Below are positions 27,018 to 34,965 of a stretch of DNA of 64,000 nt, piece by piece. Position 1 is the first letter of the stretch, and each line of letters begins with the position of its first letter. Source of the DNA: Planctomycetota bacterium (GTDB lineage Bacteria; Planctomycetota; Phycisphaerae; Phycisphaerales; Phycisphaeraceae); contig JAJRXX010000041.1 in the NCBI GenBank assembly GCA_024276075.1, positions 1-64,000 on the forward strand, given 5' to 3'. Position numbers and translations under genes: made by a program. Under the pieces are notes generated by a model that was not told the origin of the DNA, made no database searches, and saw only the letters and a list, made by a program, of their open reading frames with translations.

Positions 27018-27481
27018 GATCCGATCGATCCTGCAATACCGACATCGCTATGCCGGATTATTCAGGCTATCGTCGTGATGGCTGTACCACTTAAGCGGTC
27101 TGTACGTTTTGGGTAGAGTGTATGGTTTGGGTAATTTGATATGGATCACGCTACAGGGGTGGCTGGTGGGTCATATCGAACCAAGGCTCTTCGTTAGCAT
27201 GCGGTGCCGATAACAGTTTCTTTGTTCGGCACAAAAATCCTTGTTAATCGGATTGTTGTCGTTACTTGTGGCATGGTCGATTGGTGTGATGCCTCCGTCG
27301 CAGCGAAGCGAGGTGGTAGGAGAATAGTCGATTACCACTGTTATAAGACGTTTCCCGTGCGGTGGGCCACGACATCAAAGGATTGGTAAACAGGGCAGGC
27401 GCGTTGGCTGGATTCCTATAAAATAGGAATCCGTATCAGAGCTTTCGTTCGTGGGTACGTGTGATTTTATCTGAATGAGCT
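27018..27481. other. Divergent intergenic region between the EPS operon and the MscS gene
   Basis: 464 bp with no supported gene; a 61-residue reading frame on the plus strand (27204-27389) lacks coding character. It must contain the promoters for both directions. I looked for a sigma-54 type GG-N10-GC element, as found before PEP-CTERM genes in Proteobacteria, and found none. A pair of similar TTTGGGTA sequences occurs near 27108 and 27127. Confidence 0.3.
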
Positions 27482-28306
27482 ATGGATTACGGTCAGTTCT
27501 TTGAGAACCATACAATCGCGCGCAACGTTTTAGCCAGTGTGGCGGTGATCGCGGGGGTTTTGTTTCTTCGTTGGTTGCTCAACCGGGTCTTGAGGGTGGC
27601 GTACATTAAATCACCCGATCTGCGTCGCAGGTGGATGGTGCAGATTCGTTATGTCTGCTTTGTGCTGCTGGCCCTGGCGATGTGGGGTATCTGGGCAGAG
27701 GAGCTGCGCGCACTGGCGATATCGGTTATCGCGTTCGTTGTGGCGTTTGTGCTGGCTACGAAGGAACTGATCATTTGTTTGACCGGGAGCTTCTATAAGG
27801 TCAGTTCTAGGTCGTTCTCAATAGGAGACAGGATCACGGTGAGCGGTGTTCGTGGCGAGGTGATCGACCAGACACTGTTATCAACAACGATCTTGGAAAT
27901 TGGACCCGGCTTAAACATCCATCAAGCCACGGGTCGCTCCATCACATTGCCTAATAGCATGTTTCTAAGCGCATTTGTCGTGAATGAAAGTTTTACTGAA
28001 GACTTTACATTTCATGTATTTACAGTTCCGATTGCTGCTGGTGAGGATTGGCAGCAAGCAGAGAAAAATCTGTTAAACGCTGCCTATGAGATTTGTCAGC
28101 CGTTTGTTGAGCAGGCTCGCAAGCACATTAGTAATCTCACCGTAAAAGAAGGTTTGGGAACGCCTTCCGTTGATCCGCGTGTGACGATATCGTTGCCCGA
28201 TCCTGGGCGGATTGACTTGATCGTTCGGGTTCCTGTCCCTGCACAGCAAAGGGGTGCCGTTGAGCAAGCCATTATCCGGGCTTATCTGACTCGTCAGCAG
28301 AGTTGA
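27482..28306 (+). CDS. MscS-family mechanosensitive channel
   Basis: 274 residues. About three TM helices in the first 110 residues lead into the MscS beta domain (FSIGDRITVSGVRGEVID, then ITLPNSMFLSAFVVNES). The pore helix is not the textbook Gly/Ala-rich one; it reads FVVAFVLATKELIICLTGSFY. The C-terminal alpha/beta domain (FTVPIAAGEDWQQAEKNLLNAA) is present. It would release solutes under hypo-osmotic stress, or conduct ions. Gene is alone on its strand with the epimerase 104 bp downstream. Confidence 0.85.
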   Translation: MDYGQFFENHTIARNVLASVAVIAGVLFLRWLLNRVLRVAYIKSPDLRRRWMVQIRYVCFVLLALAMWGIWAEELRALAISVIAFVVAFVLATKELIICLTGSFYKVSSRSFSIGDRITVSGVRGEVIDQTLLSTTILEIGPGLNIHQATGRSITLPNSMFLSAFVVNESFTEDFTFHVFTVPIAAGEDWQQAEKNLLNAAYEICQPFVEQARKHISNLTVKEGLGTPSVDPRVTISLPDPGRIDLIVRVPVPAQQRGAVEQAIIRAYLTRQQS

Positions 28307-28410
28307 TTGATAAAACTCGCACCAGGATGAACGTCGATCACTCCTTGGCTTGATTGGTCTATTTTTGATCAATTGGCCGATAGCCATGTGTAAGACCCTG
28401 GAGTAGACAC

Positions 28411-29445
28411 ATGCAAACCCGAGTTCTGGTTACAGGTGCGGGCGGGTTCATCGGGCACCACTTGGTGAATTTTCTAAAGCGCCAGGGCTGTTGGGTCCGT
28501 GGCGTGGATGTGAAATGGCCCGAGTTCATGCTTACTCAGGCGGACGATTTTCGTATCGCCGACCTGCGCGATTCGGCGGCATGTGATGAAGCGGTCAGGG
28601 GCATAGACCATATATATGCGCTGGCGGCGGACATGGGGGGCATGGGCTTTATCAGTGCCAACCATGCCCAGATTTTGCACAACAACGCTCTGATAAATCT
28701 TCACACGATCGAGGCGGCCCGTCGCCACGGCATTAAGCGATACTTTTACGCCTCATCTGCGTGTGTGTATCCCGAATACCGTCAGGTCGAAGCCGACGTT
28801 ACTGCGTTGAAAGAGGAGCACGCGTACCCTGCCCAGCCGCAAGATGGGTATGGCTGGGAGAAGCTGATCTCGGAGCGGTTGTGCGAGTACTACATGGGTG
28901 ATTACGAGATTCAGACCCGTGTGGCACGATTCCATAACGTTTTCGGACCCTTGGGCACCTGGGACGGCGGGCGCGAAAAGGTCCCCGCAGCCCTGTGTCG
29001 CAAGATCGCCTACGCCAAGATCATCGGGAACCGTGAAATTGAGATATGGGGGGACGGCCAGCAGACGCGGTCTTTTTGTTACATCGATGATTGTGTCGAG
29101 GGGATATACCGACTGATGCAGTCGGATCACGGTGAGCCTTTGAATCTGGGTTCGGACCGATTGGTGACCATTAACCAGTTGGCTGACATGATCGCGGGGA
29201 TCGCGAATGTTGACATTACCAAAAAACACATCCCCGGTCCGCAAGGCGTGCGTGGCCGAAACTCAGACAACAGCCGTCTGAGAGAGGCGCTGGGCTGGGA
29301 GCCTTGTGTATCACTTGAACAGGGCTTGGCGCAGACCTACGCGTGGATCGAGAAGCAGGTGCAGCAGCAATTGTCAGGGCGAGTTAATCCGGTGATTAAA
29401 ACATTCCAGCCCAGCAATCCGGTCAGGCTGCGTCCCGCAATCTGA
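28411..29445 (+). CDS. GDP-mannose 3,5-epimerase-like NAD-dependent sugar epimerase
   Basis: 344-residue extended short-chain dehydrogenase. NAD site GAGGFIG at 9-15. LAADMGGMGFI (71-81) is almost identical to plant GDP-mannose 3,5-epimerase, as are SSACVYPE (Cys118, a catalytic residue in plant GME), Tyr147 and Lys151 in YGWEKL, RFHNVFGPLGTWDGGREK, WGDGQQTRSF and GPQGVRGRNSDN. The product would be GDP-L-galactose or GDP-gulose for glycan synthesis. ATG has GGAG about nine bases upstream. It is on the opposite strand from the glycan operon but probably feeds it. Confidence 0.85.
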   Translation: MQTRVLVTGAGGFIGHHLVNFLKRQGCWVRGVDVKWPEFMLTQADDFRIADLRDSAACDEAVRGIDHIYALAADMGGMGFISANHAQILHNNALINLHTIEAARRHGIKRYFYASSACVYPEYRQVEADVTALKEEHAYPAQPQDGYGWEKLISERLCEYYMGDYEIQTRVARFHNVFGPLGTWDGGREKVPAALCRKIAYAKIIGNREIEIWGDGQQTRSFCYIDDCVEGIYRLMQSDHGEPLNLGSDRLVTINQLADMIAGIANVDITKKHIPGPQGVRGRNSDNSRLREALGWEPCVSLEQGLAQTYAWIEKQVQQQLSGRVNPVIKTFQPSNPVRLRPAI

Positions 29446-29456
29446 TATGCATTCAG

Positions 29457-29555
29457 TTATACGCATTGCGTATATTTCTAGCGCGTCGTAAGTTATTATC
29501 TGTTTTGCCTTCGCGTTCGTAGACACCGCGCAAGTATTAATCTTGATTGGTATTA
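29457..29555 (-). repeat. About 100-bp dispersed repeat, copy B
   Basis: Inverted copy of 16657-16761, starting 11 bp after the epimerase stop. The end nearest that gene carries the palindrome TATACGCA-T-TGCGTATA. It opens a 350-bp gene-free stretch (29446-29795) made almost entirely of repeats. Confidence 0.8.
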
Positions 29556-29570
29556 ATCCTGTGTGTACGC

Positions 29571-29639
29571 ACGAGCCGCGACTGTGAAGGAGCGGTCCCA
29601 TTGGAGCCAAAGTCCCGCTTGCTGACGCGCGCGGCTCGT
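29571..29639. repeat. Inverted repeat ACGAGCCGCG...CGCGGCTCGT
   Basis: Perfect 10-bp arms at 29571-29580 and 29630-29639 with a 49-bp interior that also has partial symmetry (GGAGCGG.CCC against TCCCGCTT). The right arm with its flank recurs at 11195-11214 (17 of 20 bases). Possibly a REP-like or small non-autonomous element. Confidence 0.65.
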
Positions 29640-29675
29640 TAAGACCCTGTACGAATTAACCAGGATGCGTATAAA

Positions 29676-29800
29676 AGCATTTGGCGTAATTAATCTTCAT
29701 TGACCGGGTGGCACGGCTTGCTTGCAAGCCGTGAAATACAGATGTCTGTTACAGCTGCGATCAAATCAAGATGGAGAATATTCACGCCAGTTGCTCTAAC
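29676..29800. repeat. 125-bp element with imperfect terminal inverted repeats and a central palindrome
   Basis: The left end (AGCATTTGGCGTAATTAATC) and the reverse complement of the right end (GTTAGAGCAACTGGCGTGAAT) are alike. Inside is a perfect 9-bp hairpin CACGGCTTG-CTTG-CAAGCCGTG (29712-29733). The left end to 29709 matches 45599-45625 at 26 of 27 bases, and the right end matches 45587-45603 over 17 bases. The right end supplies the TAG stop of the cytidylyltransferase gene, so this element abuts the phosphoramidate operon exactly. Confidence 0.7.
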
Positions 29801-30611
29801 CGCGCTCTCGCAGCGATTGCTTCCGGTTTGCGTGGGTGGAGACGGCATCGGGCCAGCGAAACATTTCGGATGATCCTTCACCGATTAGCCGCTCGTAAAT
29901 CGCCAGGTCGTTTGGATTATCAACCTCAAACCAGCGGTCGTTGATCGGGGTGGTTTGGATGTGTACGTTTTGAGCAAGTAACTGACCCAGCAAACCTGTC
30001 ATATCCAGGCGGTCTTGTTGCGATTGCGGTAGGGCATCGAGAAATCGCTCGACCCGACGCCAGCCTTCAGGCGTGAACTTCAAAAGACCCATGAATTGCC
30101 CCTGGACCTCGTCCAAGGAATCCGCTTGGCCACCAATTTCCAGCAGCCGACCGTCGTTGTCGATCTTGAACGTTTCCGCGTCGCTCAGGGGATCTTCAAA
30201 TCGCAATGACCACAGCTTCGACCAATCAGGATCGTAGGTAAGCACAATGTCCCCCGGAGCGGACATGAGCCGTCTCACCGCGTCGGCTGAATAGACGATG
30301 TCCGCGTAGCTCACGAGGCAGACGTGCTGGTGTAGCCAACGGCTCGCGGTCATCAGCGACACAACCATATTCGTTTCCGACCATCGTGGGTTGTTAAACC
30401 GGGTCAACCCAGGTCTCTCGAGCATCTCGGCGAGGTAGCCGGTGACGATCCCAATCGATTCGGCACCCGCGCCTTGTAACGCTTCGAGCTGCCAATCGAG
30501 CAGTGATTGACCCCCGAGCCGGGTGAGGCATTTCGGGTGGTCTTGTGTGATCGTCCCGAGCCTGCTGCCCCTGCCCGCAGCGAGGATAATCGCGTGGCTT
30601 TGCGTTTTCAT
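29796..30611 (-). CDS. Nucleotidyltransferase, predicted CTP:phosphoglutamine cytidylyltransferase (Cj1416-like)
   Basis: 271 residues with the sugar-nucleotidyltransferase fold: AIILAAGRGSRLG, DHPKCL, SYADIVY (metal-binding Asp) and a distinctive WSKLWSLRFEDPLSDAETF segment. It is of the LicC/phosphocholine-cytidylyltransferase kind. In C. jejuni the homologous Cj1416 condenses CTP with L-glutamine phosphate to CDP-L-glutamine. I choose that call over phosphocholine activation because the neighbours are the other three enzymes of that pathway. ATG 30611 overlaps the previous stop as ATGA; the frame extended to 30692 is not credible. Last gene of the operon; its stop codon lies in a repeat. 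Confidence 0.75.
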   Translation of the reverse strand: MKTQSHAIILAAGRGSRLGTITQDHPKCLTRLGGQSLLDWQLEALQGAGAESIGIVTGYLAEMLERPGLTRFNNPRWSETNMVVSLMTASRWLHQHVCLVSYADIVYSADAVRRLMSAPGDIVLTYDPDWSKLWSLRFEDPLSDAETFKIDNDGRLLEIGGQADSLDEVQGQFMGLLKFTPEGWRRVERFLDALPQSQQDRLDMTGLLGQLLAQNVHIQTTPINDRWFEVDNPNDLAIYERLIGEGSSEMFRWPDAVSTHANRKQSLRERG

Positions 30612-31216
30612 ATCGGGGCTTTCACGTGGTACGTCGACCGGAATAGTTCCGCGTCCGCCGTGTCGAATGGTTCGTTCCGCTCCGGGTGCCACATGATGCC
30701 TGTGACGTCGAGCTTGCGGTGCCTGACAGCCTCGATCATGCCGTCGCGTGTTCGCGCGATCGCTTCGAGATCATCGGACAACTCGGATACAGCGTAATCG
30801 TGGTAGCTATTCACGGACCTTTCACCAGCGGAAAAAACAACAGCATGTCGGGTATTCACATGCCCCTCGACTTTAGTTAGCGTCCCGCCGAATCGGTGCG
30901 CGATCATCTGCATACCCCGGCAGATGCCCATCAGGGGCGCATTCCGATCGATGGCGTAGTCGATTAAAACGTTTTCGATTGCATCGCGTTCTGGTGCGTC
31001 GCCGCCGTACGCAGCCAGATCGTTGCCGCCCGTGAGCAAGACGCCGTGGGGGACATGGTTTTCCAGCAACGCCCGAGCGGTCGGCGTATGGTTTGGAATA
31101 ATCAACGCTGTTAAACCCAGGCTGTGCAGAAACACCGACCACTGCTGGTCGAGACAGTCTTGCCGCTCGCCGTGCGTCGTCTTTGCTACTCGTTGGCTTA
31201 CCGCGATCAGCGTCAC
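30608..31216 (-). CDS. Class I glutamine amidotransferase-like hydrolase, predicted gamma-glutamyl-CDP-amidate hydrolase (Cj1417-like)
   Basis: 202 residues of the C26/class I amidotransferase fold. Triad: Cys99 in MGICRGMQ, His177 and Glu179 in MWHPERNEPF; the oxyanion strand is LTGGNDL. There is no synthetase partner of the usual kind. In C. jejuni Cj1417 cleaves CDP-L-glutamine to cytidine diphosphoramidate and glutamate. The GTG at 31216 overlaps the kinase stop as GTGA, matching the tight coupling in this operon; upstream starts would intrude 60 bp into that gene. A generic gamma-glutamyl hydrolase (PuuD-like) would be the call without the context. Confidence 0.75.
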   Translation of the reverse strand: MTLIAVSQRVAKTTHGERQDCLDQQWSVFLHSLGLTALIIPNHTPTARALLENHVPHGVLLTGGNDLAAYGGDAPERDAIENVLIDYAIDRNAPLMGICRGMQMIAHRFGGTLTKVEGHVNTRHAVVFSAGERSVNSYHDYAVSELSDDLEAIARTRDGMIEAVRHRKLDVTGIMWHPERNEPFDTADAELFRSTYHVKAPI

Positions 31217-33588
31217 CGCAGCACCTTCACCTGACGGTTCATGCAGTCTATATTGATTAACTCGCCCGCCGCCCATTGATTGTAGAGCACCTCGCCAGCT
31301 CCGATGACCGCGGGGATACCGATCTCACCAGCCCGGATCGCCATATGCGAATTCGCACCGCCGTACATCGTGACCAGGCCCGCGATGCCGTGCGAGAAGA
31401 CCCAGTCGTAGCCCGGATCGGCGCTGGGGATAAACAAAATATGACCATGCAACCGATCACGCCCGTCGGTGCAGCTTACCCCGTGTGCGGTAGCGCTTTT
31501 CTGGGTGATAAAGTTAGGCGACATCGGCGGCAGGTGAAAAGCCCAGACGTCTTCGGGTTTATCAATCAGCGGGGGCAGCACCAGTTGCTTGGTTACCCTA
31601 TAAGATCGCTTGCCATTTTCGATGCTGCTGCGAAGCGTCTGCCCTGCTTCTTGCCCCGACGAATAAAGATTGTAGATCGTGTGGATGTCCAGGTAGGACA
31701 CATCCTTGCGCGACAGGTTATGTTCGCGTCCGAGGTCTTCGAGCAGTGTCAACACAGCACTGACGCTCCGGGTGAATACAAATTTCCCGTGCTCTCGGCT
31801 CTCGATCGCGGTTTTGATGAAGTCAAACAGGCCCAGCGCATCGTGCTCGAACCCGTGTTCTTGCAGCAGTGATTCGGTTTGCTTGAGCTGATCGATTGAC
31901 AAACGGAAAGGCTGCTTTGAGCGGTGCCCCATGGGGTTGGAGTATTTGGCGGCGGCGTGTGTCGCGTCGTGGCCGTCGGATGGAGAGTCCCAGCAGAAAT
32001 ACGCGTCGGGCGTCTCGTCGTACCGCGGCGAAAGAATGTCGTACGTTCCGGGCCGCAGGTGCCCGTACTTTTCAAGGAACGCGCTTTTCTTTAGCCGTGC
32101 GAAGTCCCCAGCCATGCGCGAGCTGACCGTTTCGAGCGAACCCATAAAGCTGTCGTACTCCTCTTGGCTGAGGATGCCCACGCCCACCAGCGACCGGAGC
32201 ACCTGTACCGCGATGAAGCCCGCCCTGGCCAGACCGGCGAAGGGCAGCGTGCCGTACCGTTTGCAATCCTCCAACAGCCAATAGATTTTGGACACGTGAT
32301 CGAGCTCGCTCTGGAGGATCAGGTCCTGGCGTTCTTCGAGCAGATCGATCTTCGCCGCGTCGGTGCGCCACAGACCGTTTTCGTTGTGGATGATGCGGTT
32401 TGTGAGAGTTTGCAAGCTCAATTCGAGTTGTATGCATTCGGCTTTGCTAAAGCCATGACGCTGCAGCTCGGCGAGCCGATCGGGTAGATCAAACGTGTAA
32501 CAAGTATGAAGGATCTCAAACTCGACTTTGTCGTGCTTGCTGGGGGTTTCGATGAGCCGATCGATGTAATAATTTACCAGCTTGTCAGCCAGCTCTTGCT
32601 CAAGGTCTTTTGGGATAAAGGAATTAAAATCGACGCGCACGTCGATGAACGGCTGCCCCCCCAGACTCACCAGCAGCGGGCAGCTACGCATGTTGCGGTA
32701 GCCGTAGTTGTCGCGCTGGTACGCCCAGATGCTGTCGGTGATGAGTTCTTTATATAAGGATAGCGTCAGTGGCCGCGGGCGCACCCCAATCATCTCAGCG
32801 GGGTTCCAGTCGGGCATGACGCCGAAGGCCGACTTGCTCCCGTGCAGGTAGGGGTGGGACACGCTCAGTTGGCGTATTTTTTGCTCGGCGTGGGTCAGAG
32901 CGTCGCAGAGTTGCTTCGGGTCGCATGCCACATCGGTAGCCACGGGTAGCGGGCGCACCTGCAACAAATACAGCGTGCCGTCAGCCGTCAGGGCAAACTC
33001 GATGTCCAGACGATCCGTCGCAAAAATCGTTTCCAATTCATCCACCAGCGCCAACACCCGGTCCAAAGGCTCGGGGGCTGTCGATACGGGCCCGTGCTTA
33101 AAAGCGTAAAACGTCTTCAAGCGATTCGTCTTGCCGGACGTAACCGATCGGGTGGACCCCGATTCGCCGTCGTAATTAATCACCACATACGCGCTACCCG
33201 TGGACGGGTCGATGCTAAACGCCACGCCGCTCACCACCACGCTGCGGAGCATCGACTGCACGAAGAGCTGTTCCCCAGACGTGGACTTGCCGTAGGACTC
33301 GATGACCTTGGCCACCGCGCCTTTGAACTTTCGTTTGTCCCGGACGTCGAGCACGGACGTGAAGTGTCCCGCCAGCGATTGGTGGGCGTCGTCCTCGGCC
33401 TGGGCGCTGCTGCGAACGATCACGCCGTTGCGCAGCGGGCCGACCTGGTCCACTTGGCTCATCACGCGGTCGGGTTCCTTTTGCCATTGGTTGACCGTAA
33501 ATCGCACCTGCGGCAGGACCCTGGCTGTCGTCAGCAAAGGCGCTAGACGCTCAAGTGTTTCCGCTTTGGTGCCGAATGCGATAGCCAA
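31213..33588 (-). CDS. PEP-synthase-like enzyme, predicted L-glutamine kinase (Cj1418-like)
   Basis: 791 residues in three parts. An N-terminal ATP-grasp domain of the PEP synthase/PPDK type (about 1-215: IVRSSAQAEDDAHQSLAGHF, SGVAFSIDP, DIEFALTADGTLYLLQVRPL) is followed by a long central linker domain, and then a C-terminal phosphohistidine domain (715-791) with His748 in GGANSHMAI. The PEP/pyruvate barrel of true PEP synthases is missing. C. jejuni Cj1418 has this layout and length and phosphorylates the amide of L-glutamine, giving AMP and phosphate via a phosphohistidine. The start is TTG 33588 with a poor ribosome site; the frame is open further up without a usable start. It overlaps the next gene by 4 bp. 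Confidence 0.8.
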   Translation of the reverse strand: MAIAFGTKAETLERLAPLLTTARVLPQVRFTVNQWQKEPDRVMSQVDQVGPLRNGVIVRSSAQAEDDAHQSLAGHFTSVLDVRDKRKFKGAVAKVIESYGKSTSGEQLFVQSMLRSVVVSGVAFSIDPSTGSAYVVINYDGESGSTRSVTSGKTNRLKTFYAFKHGPVSTAPEPLDRVLALVDELETIFATDRLDIEFALTADGTLYLLQVRPLPVATDVACDPKQLCDALTHAEQKIRQLSVSHPYLHGSKSAFGVMPDWNPAEMIGVRPRPLTLSLYKELITDSIWAYQRDNYGYRNMRSCPLLVSLGGQPFIDVRVDFNSFIPKDLEQELADKLVNYYIDRLIETPSKHDKVEFEILHTCYTFDLPDRLAELQRHGFSKAECIQLELSLQTLTNRIIHNENGLWRTDAAKIDLLEERQDLILQSELDHVSKIYWLLEDCKRYGTLPFAGLARAGFIAVQVLRSLVGVGILSQEEYDSFMGSLETVSSRMAGDFARLKKSAFLEKYGHLRPGTYDILSPRYDETPDAYFCWDSPSDGHDATHAAAKYSNPMGHRSKQPFRLSIDQLKQTESLLQEHGFEHDALGLFDFIKTAIESREHGKFVFTRSVSAVLTLLEDLGREHNLSRKDVSYLDIHTIYNLYSSGQEAGQTLRSSIENGKRSYRVTKQLVLPPLIDKPEDVWAFHLPPMSPNFITQKSATAHGVSCTDGRDRLHGHILFIPSADPGYDWVFSHGIAGLVTMYGGANSHMAIRAGEIGIPAVIGAGEVLYNQWAAGELINIDCMNRQVKVLR

Positions 33589-33667
33589 ATTTGATTCGCC
33601 GGTGTTTGATGGTTCCGTAGAGCGTTTACAGACATTCGTTTTTAAGGGGGTTGTGATTCGTCTGGGG

Positions 33668-34429
33668 CTATTGGGAGCCGTGTTTGAGTTGTGCCATCCA
33701 GACCCGTGTGGTGTAGGGGATCGCGAGGCTGTCAGCGGTTTCGCTCCGTAGCATCTGTTCTATCCGGTCCACGATTTGATGGAACTTGTCGCCAGCCTGT
33801 CGGTGTAGCGTGCCGTGAGACCGCCACGCCTCGATCACATCATCTACGTTTTGGTAGTGAATCACAGACCGCTCGATCCGGTGGACCGGTCCGAACAAGC
33901 CGCTTGCGGAAATGACCTCGCTCTGATCCTGTCGACGGGTCCCGTATGTGTAGCCGGGGATGTTGGCTTGAATAATCTGCTCGATCTTAGCCTGTACGGG
34001 ATCAGCCAAGTCGCGGTGATTCCACATCATCGCGCACCACGCGTTTGGCTTTAATATCCGTGACGTTTCTTTTAATGAGCGGGTATGGTTGGTGACGTTA
34101 AACGACGAGCCAAACGTGACCAAGTCAAACACATGCTCGGGTTGGCCGGTATCTTCGCCGACGCCCTCAAACCAGTGGATATTCTTGCGGTCGGCGGTCC
34201 GTTCCTTGCCCAAGCTTCGCATCGCGTCGTTGGGCTCGATTGCGGTGACGTCCAGGCCACGATCGGCGAGCATCAGCGTCAGGTGGCCCACGCCTGCACC
34301 GACGTCACAGGCGCGCGCGCCGAAGCCAACGCCTGCTTTAGAAATAATTTCATCGATCGCTTGGTCGGCGTAGTTGGGCCGTTTCAGGTAGCCCTTGGCT
34401 AGTTCGGTGTAGTCCCATTCGGTTTTCAT
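33668..34429 (-). CDS. Class I SAM-dependent methyltransferase, predicted phosphoramidate O-methylation (Cj1419/Cj1420-like)
   Basis: 253 residues, starting MKTEWDYTELAKGYLKRPNY from ATG 34429, which overlaps the preceding stop as ATGA. The SAM motif I is ACDVGAGVGHLT; motif II/III positions are VTAIEPN and LVTFGSSFN. Two methyltransferases, Cj1419 and Cj1420, accompany the C. jejuni MeOPN genes and are thought to put the O-methyl group on. I see one here; the MT domains at 38.4 and 40.1 kb could be others. Which atom it methylates cannot be read. The gap to the glutamine kinase gene is 79 bp, the widest in the core cluster. Confidence 0.75.
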   Translation of the reverse strand: MKTEWDYTELAKGYLKRPNYADQAIDEIISKAGVGFGARACDVGAGVGHLTLMLADRGLDVTAIEPNDAMRSLGKERTADRKNIHWFEGVGEDTGQPEHVFDLVTFGSSFNVTNHTRSLKETSRILKPNAWCAMMWNHRDLADPVQAKIEQIIQANIPGYTYGTRRQDQSEVISASGLFGPVHRIERSVIHYQNVDDVIEAWRSHGTLHRQAGDKFHQIVDRIEQMLRSETADSLAIPYTTRVWMAQLKHGSQ

Positions 34430-34965
34430 CGGGTGGGTTCTCCAAGGGGCGCGGGTCTTAGCCGTTCCCACAGTATATGGGCGATATCATCGGGGGCTTG
34501 CGAGCCGTCGTTGTCGATCACAAGGTCGGGTTCACGGGGCTCCTCAAACGGGAGGTCGATCCCGTACACGTTTTTGGTATTGCCCGCCGCCGCTTCCTTG
34601 TAAATCCCTTTGGCATCGCGTGACCGCAGTATGTCAATCGGGACGCGGATGTATATTTCGTGATAGCGGTCGATATTCGCTCGGTTCCAGCGGTGCACCT
34701 CGTGGAGCATCGAGATGGTGGCGATGACGACGCCGGTACCCTGGTCGGCCAGGAGCTTGCACAGCCTCGCGTAGCGCATCGCACACAGCAAGCGATCATT
34801 TTGGTCATACCCCAGCCCGTCGCCGATGGCTTGCCGCAGCGCGTCGCCATCGAGGAACACCGTGGCCTGGGACGTGTCCCTGAACAACTCGTAAAAAGCC
34901 CGGCCGATCGTGGTCTTCCCCGCGCCCGACAAGCCTGTAAACCAGTAGATATCACCCGTTTTCAC
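34426..34965 (-). CDS. APS-kinase-like P-loop kinase, predicted cytidine-diphosphoramidate kinase (Cj1415-like)
   Basis: 179 residues with Walker A GLSGAGKTT and the APS-kinase fold (FLDGDALRQAIGDGLGY, DAKGIYKEAAAG, GIDLPFEEP). It differs from CysC in the substrate region: RYARLCKLLADQG followed by ATISMLHEVHRWNRANIDRYHEIYI, where CysC has FISPYRADR. That variant is the type found in capsule clusters. Cj1415 in C. jejuni phosphorylates the 3'-OH of cytidine diphosphoramidate. GTG 34965 overlaps the sulfotransferase stop as GTGA and removes a 14-residue extension that would overlap more. The alternative is a true APS kinase serving the sulfotransferase, but no ATP sulfurylase is in the window. 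Confidence 0.75.
   Translation of the reverse strand: MKTGDIYWFTGLSGAGKTTIGRAFYELFRDTSQATVFLDGDALRQAIGDGLGYDQNDRLLCAMRYARLCKLLADQGTGVVIATISMLHEVHRWNRANIDRYHEIYIRVPIDILRSRDAKGIYKEAAAGNTKNVYGIDLPFEEPREPDLVIDNDGSQAPDDIAHILWERLRPAPLGEPTR

Noticed and set aside
27204-27389. 61-residue plus-strand frame in the EPS/MscS intergenic region
   Set aside because: No ribosome site, unusual composition, no similarity recognised.
31213-33588. Phosphoenolpyruvate synthase (ppsA) of central metabolism
   Set aside because: The C-terminal PEP/pyruvate TIM barrel is absent and the protein ends right after the phosphohistidine domain.
34426-34965. True APS kinase (CysC) for sulfate assimilation
   Set aside because: Fold and some motifs fit, but the substrate segment differs from CysC, no ATP sulfurylase is nearby, and the other phosphoramidate enzymes surround it. 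Kept only as the alternative.
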